A stretch of 64,000 bases of DNA from Nocardioides sp. BGMRC 2183 (GTDB taxonomy: Bacteria > Actinomycetota > Actinomycetes > Propionibacteriales > Nocardioidaceae), in NCBI GenBank assembly GCA_008123405.1, contig VSSA01000010.1, positions 62,001 to 126,000 on the forward strand, in the 5' to 3' direction. The notes beneath the pieces were generated by a model, which saw only the letters and a list, made by a program, of their open reading frames with translations, did not search any database and was not told where the DNA came from. A program made the position numbers and the translations under genes. This document shows, in pieces, positions 63,404-64,000 of the stretch (position 1 is its first letter; every line of letters starts with the position of its first letter).

Positions 63404-64000
63404 TCAGGCCGCGGCGCCAACCGTTCCAGTGCCAGTGCAGGTAGCGGTCGATGGCGCGGACGATGTGGGCGGAGCGGACCGAGGGGAAGATGTCGAAGGC
63501 GTGTTGGGCGCCGGGGAGCTCGGCGTAGACCACACTGTGCCGGGAGACCTCGCGCAGCCGTTGCACGAAGGCGCGGGCCTGCCCGACGTTCACCAGGGTG
63601 TCGCTGGCGCCGTGCAGCACGAAGAAGTCCGGGGCGTCCTCGCCGACCCTCTCCAGCGGCGATGCCTTCCGGTAGACGCCCGGGTCCTCGCCGTAGGTGC
63701 GCTGCATCACCCGCGGTGCGAGGAAGCCGTCGCGGGTCTGGGTGACACTGCGGATCCCCGTGCTGCCGGTCAGGTCGTAGACCCCGTAGTGCGGCACGGC
63801 GACCTGCACGCTGGTGTCGGCGTCCTCGAAACCGGGCTGGAACTCCTTGTCGTTCGGCGTGACCGCGGCCAGCGCGCAGAGGTGACCGCCGGCCGAGCCG
63901 CCGGTGATCGCGATGTAGTCCGGGTCGCCGCCGAACTCCGCGATGTGGGTCTTGACCCAGGCGATCGCGGCCTTCACGTCGACGATCTGGGCCGGCCAGG
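63366..64000 (-). CDS. Alpha/beta hydrolase (esterase/lipase, HSL/BD-FAE type), 5' end cut by window edge
   Basis: The frame is open to the window edge, so the N-terminus, including the oxyanion HGG motif, is missing. The visible ~211 residues contain the nucleophile elbow TGGSAGGH, the catalytic Asp region LHGASDTLVN, and the catalytic His in PGAQHAF. This matches carboxylesterases of the hormone-sensitive-lipase/BD-FAE kind, probably cytosolic. The C-terminal LTPTRLKRTPDRR is encoded by one unit of a 32-nt tandem repeat, so the protein end may vary between strains. It converges with the Eis-like gene. Confidence 0.87.
   Translation of the reverse strand, partial: WPAQIVDVKAAIAWVKTHIAEFGGDPDYIAITGGSAGGHLCALAAVTPNDKEFQPGFEDADTSVQVAVPHYGVYDLTGSTGIRSVTQTRDGFLAPRVMQRTYGEDPGVYRKASPLERVGEDAPDFFVLHGASDTLVNVGQARAFVQRLREVSRHSVVYAELPGAQHAFDIFPSVRSAHIVRAIDRYLHWHWNGWRRGLTPTRLKRTPDRR

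Overview
This window is GC-rich DNA from an actinobacterium, most likely Nocardioides or a close relative. That assignment is inference from gene content: two Mce operons, a KstR-type sterol regulator, an htdX-fabG4-fadA2 cluster, DUF3105 and PAC2 proteins, frequent GTG starts, ATGA/GTGA gene overlaps and many leaderless-looking promoters. I see no rRNA, tRNA, CRISPR array, prophage or transposase gene.

Layout. Positions 1-6440 hold transport and small-molecule genes: a 5'-truncated SulP transporter, an APC permease, a RibD-like reductase, a guanidinium exporter behind a guanidine-III riboswitch, an ABC exporter and a degenerate secreted histidine phosphatase. Positions 6.7-18.4 kb are mainly housekeeping: aconitase, a DUF6636-like lipoprotein, a thiamine-binding protein, a DUF3105 protein, Nudix, a beta-propeller, DXS, a zinc-protease-like lipoprotein, PAC2 and TesB. 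Positions 18.5-23.2 kb carry a fatty-acyl module (MaoC hydratase, FabG4-like reductase, FadA2-like thiolase) and a TetR regulator whose own palindromic operator resembles a site in the fabG4-fadA2 promoter region. Positions 23.3-26.9 kb carry a VOC protein, LigB, a TetR regulator and an AlkA-like glycosylase. Mce operon 1 with one accessory gene runs from 27.0 to 35.6 kb, followed by a phospholipase D/cardiolipin synthase, an SDR, a CMD-like protein and UvrB. Mce operon 2 with two accessory genes runs from 41.2 to 51.5 kb.

From 41.1 to 62 kb the genes form what looks like a sterol-uptake and degradation regulon. It contains the mce4-type operon, a ferredoxin-NADP reductase, a PPOX-fold protein, a 3Fe-4S ferredoxin, two SDRs (Hsd4A-like and 3-alpha/20-beta-HSD-like), KstR itself and a FadE34-like fused acyl-CoA dehydrogenase. 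Five sequences matching or nearly matching TnnAACnnGTTnnA lie in front of these units. Between kstR and fadE34 sits a cassette of unknown function (GT4 glycosyltransferase, SAM methyltransferase, alpha/alpha-barrel 'prenyltransferase-like' protein, second SAM methyltransferase). It is the best candidate here for an undescribed pathway. The window ends with an Eis-like acetyltransferase and a truncated alpha/beta hydrolase.

Non-coding structure is rich: a coupled 22-codon upstream ORF containing a hairpin before mce operon 1, a 62-nt insert flanked by 7-nt direct repeats between mceB and mceC of operon 2, two double-hairpin repeats with the same geometry but different stem sequences, a 164-bp element with 20-bp perfect terminal inverted repeats, and a dispersed ~90-nt repeat in three copies.
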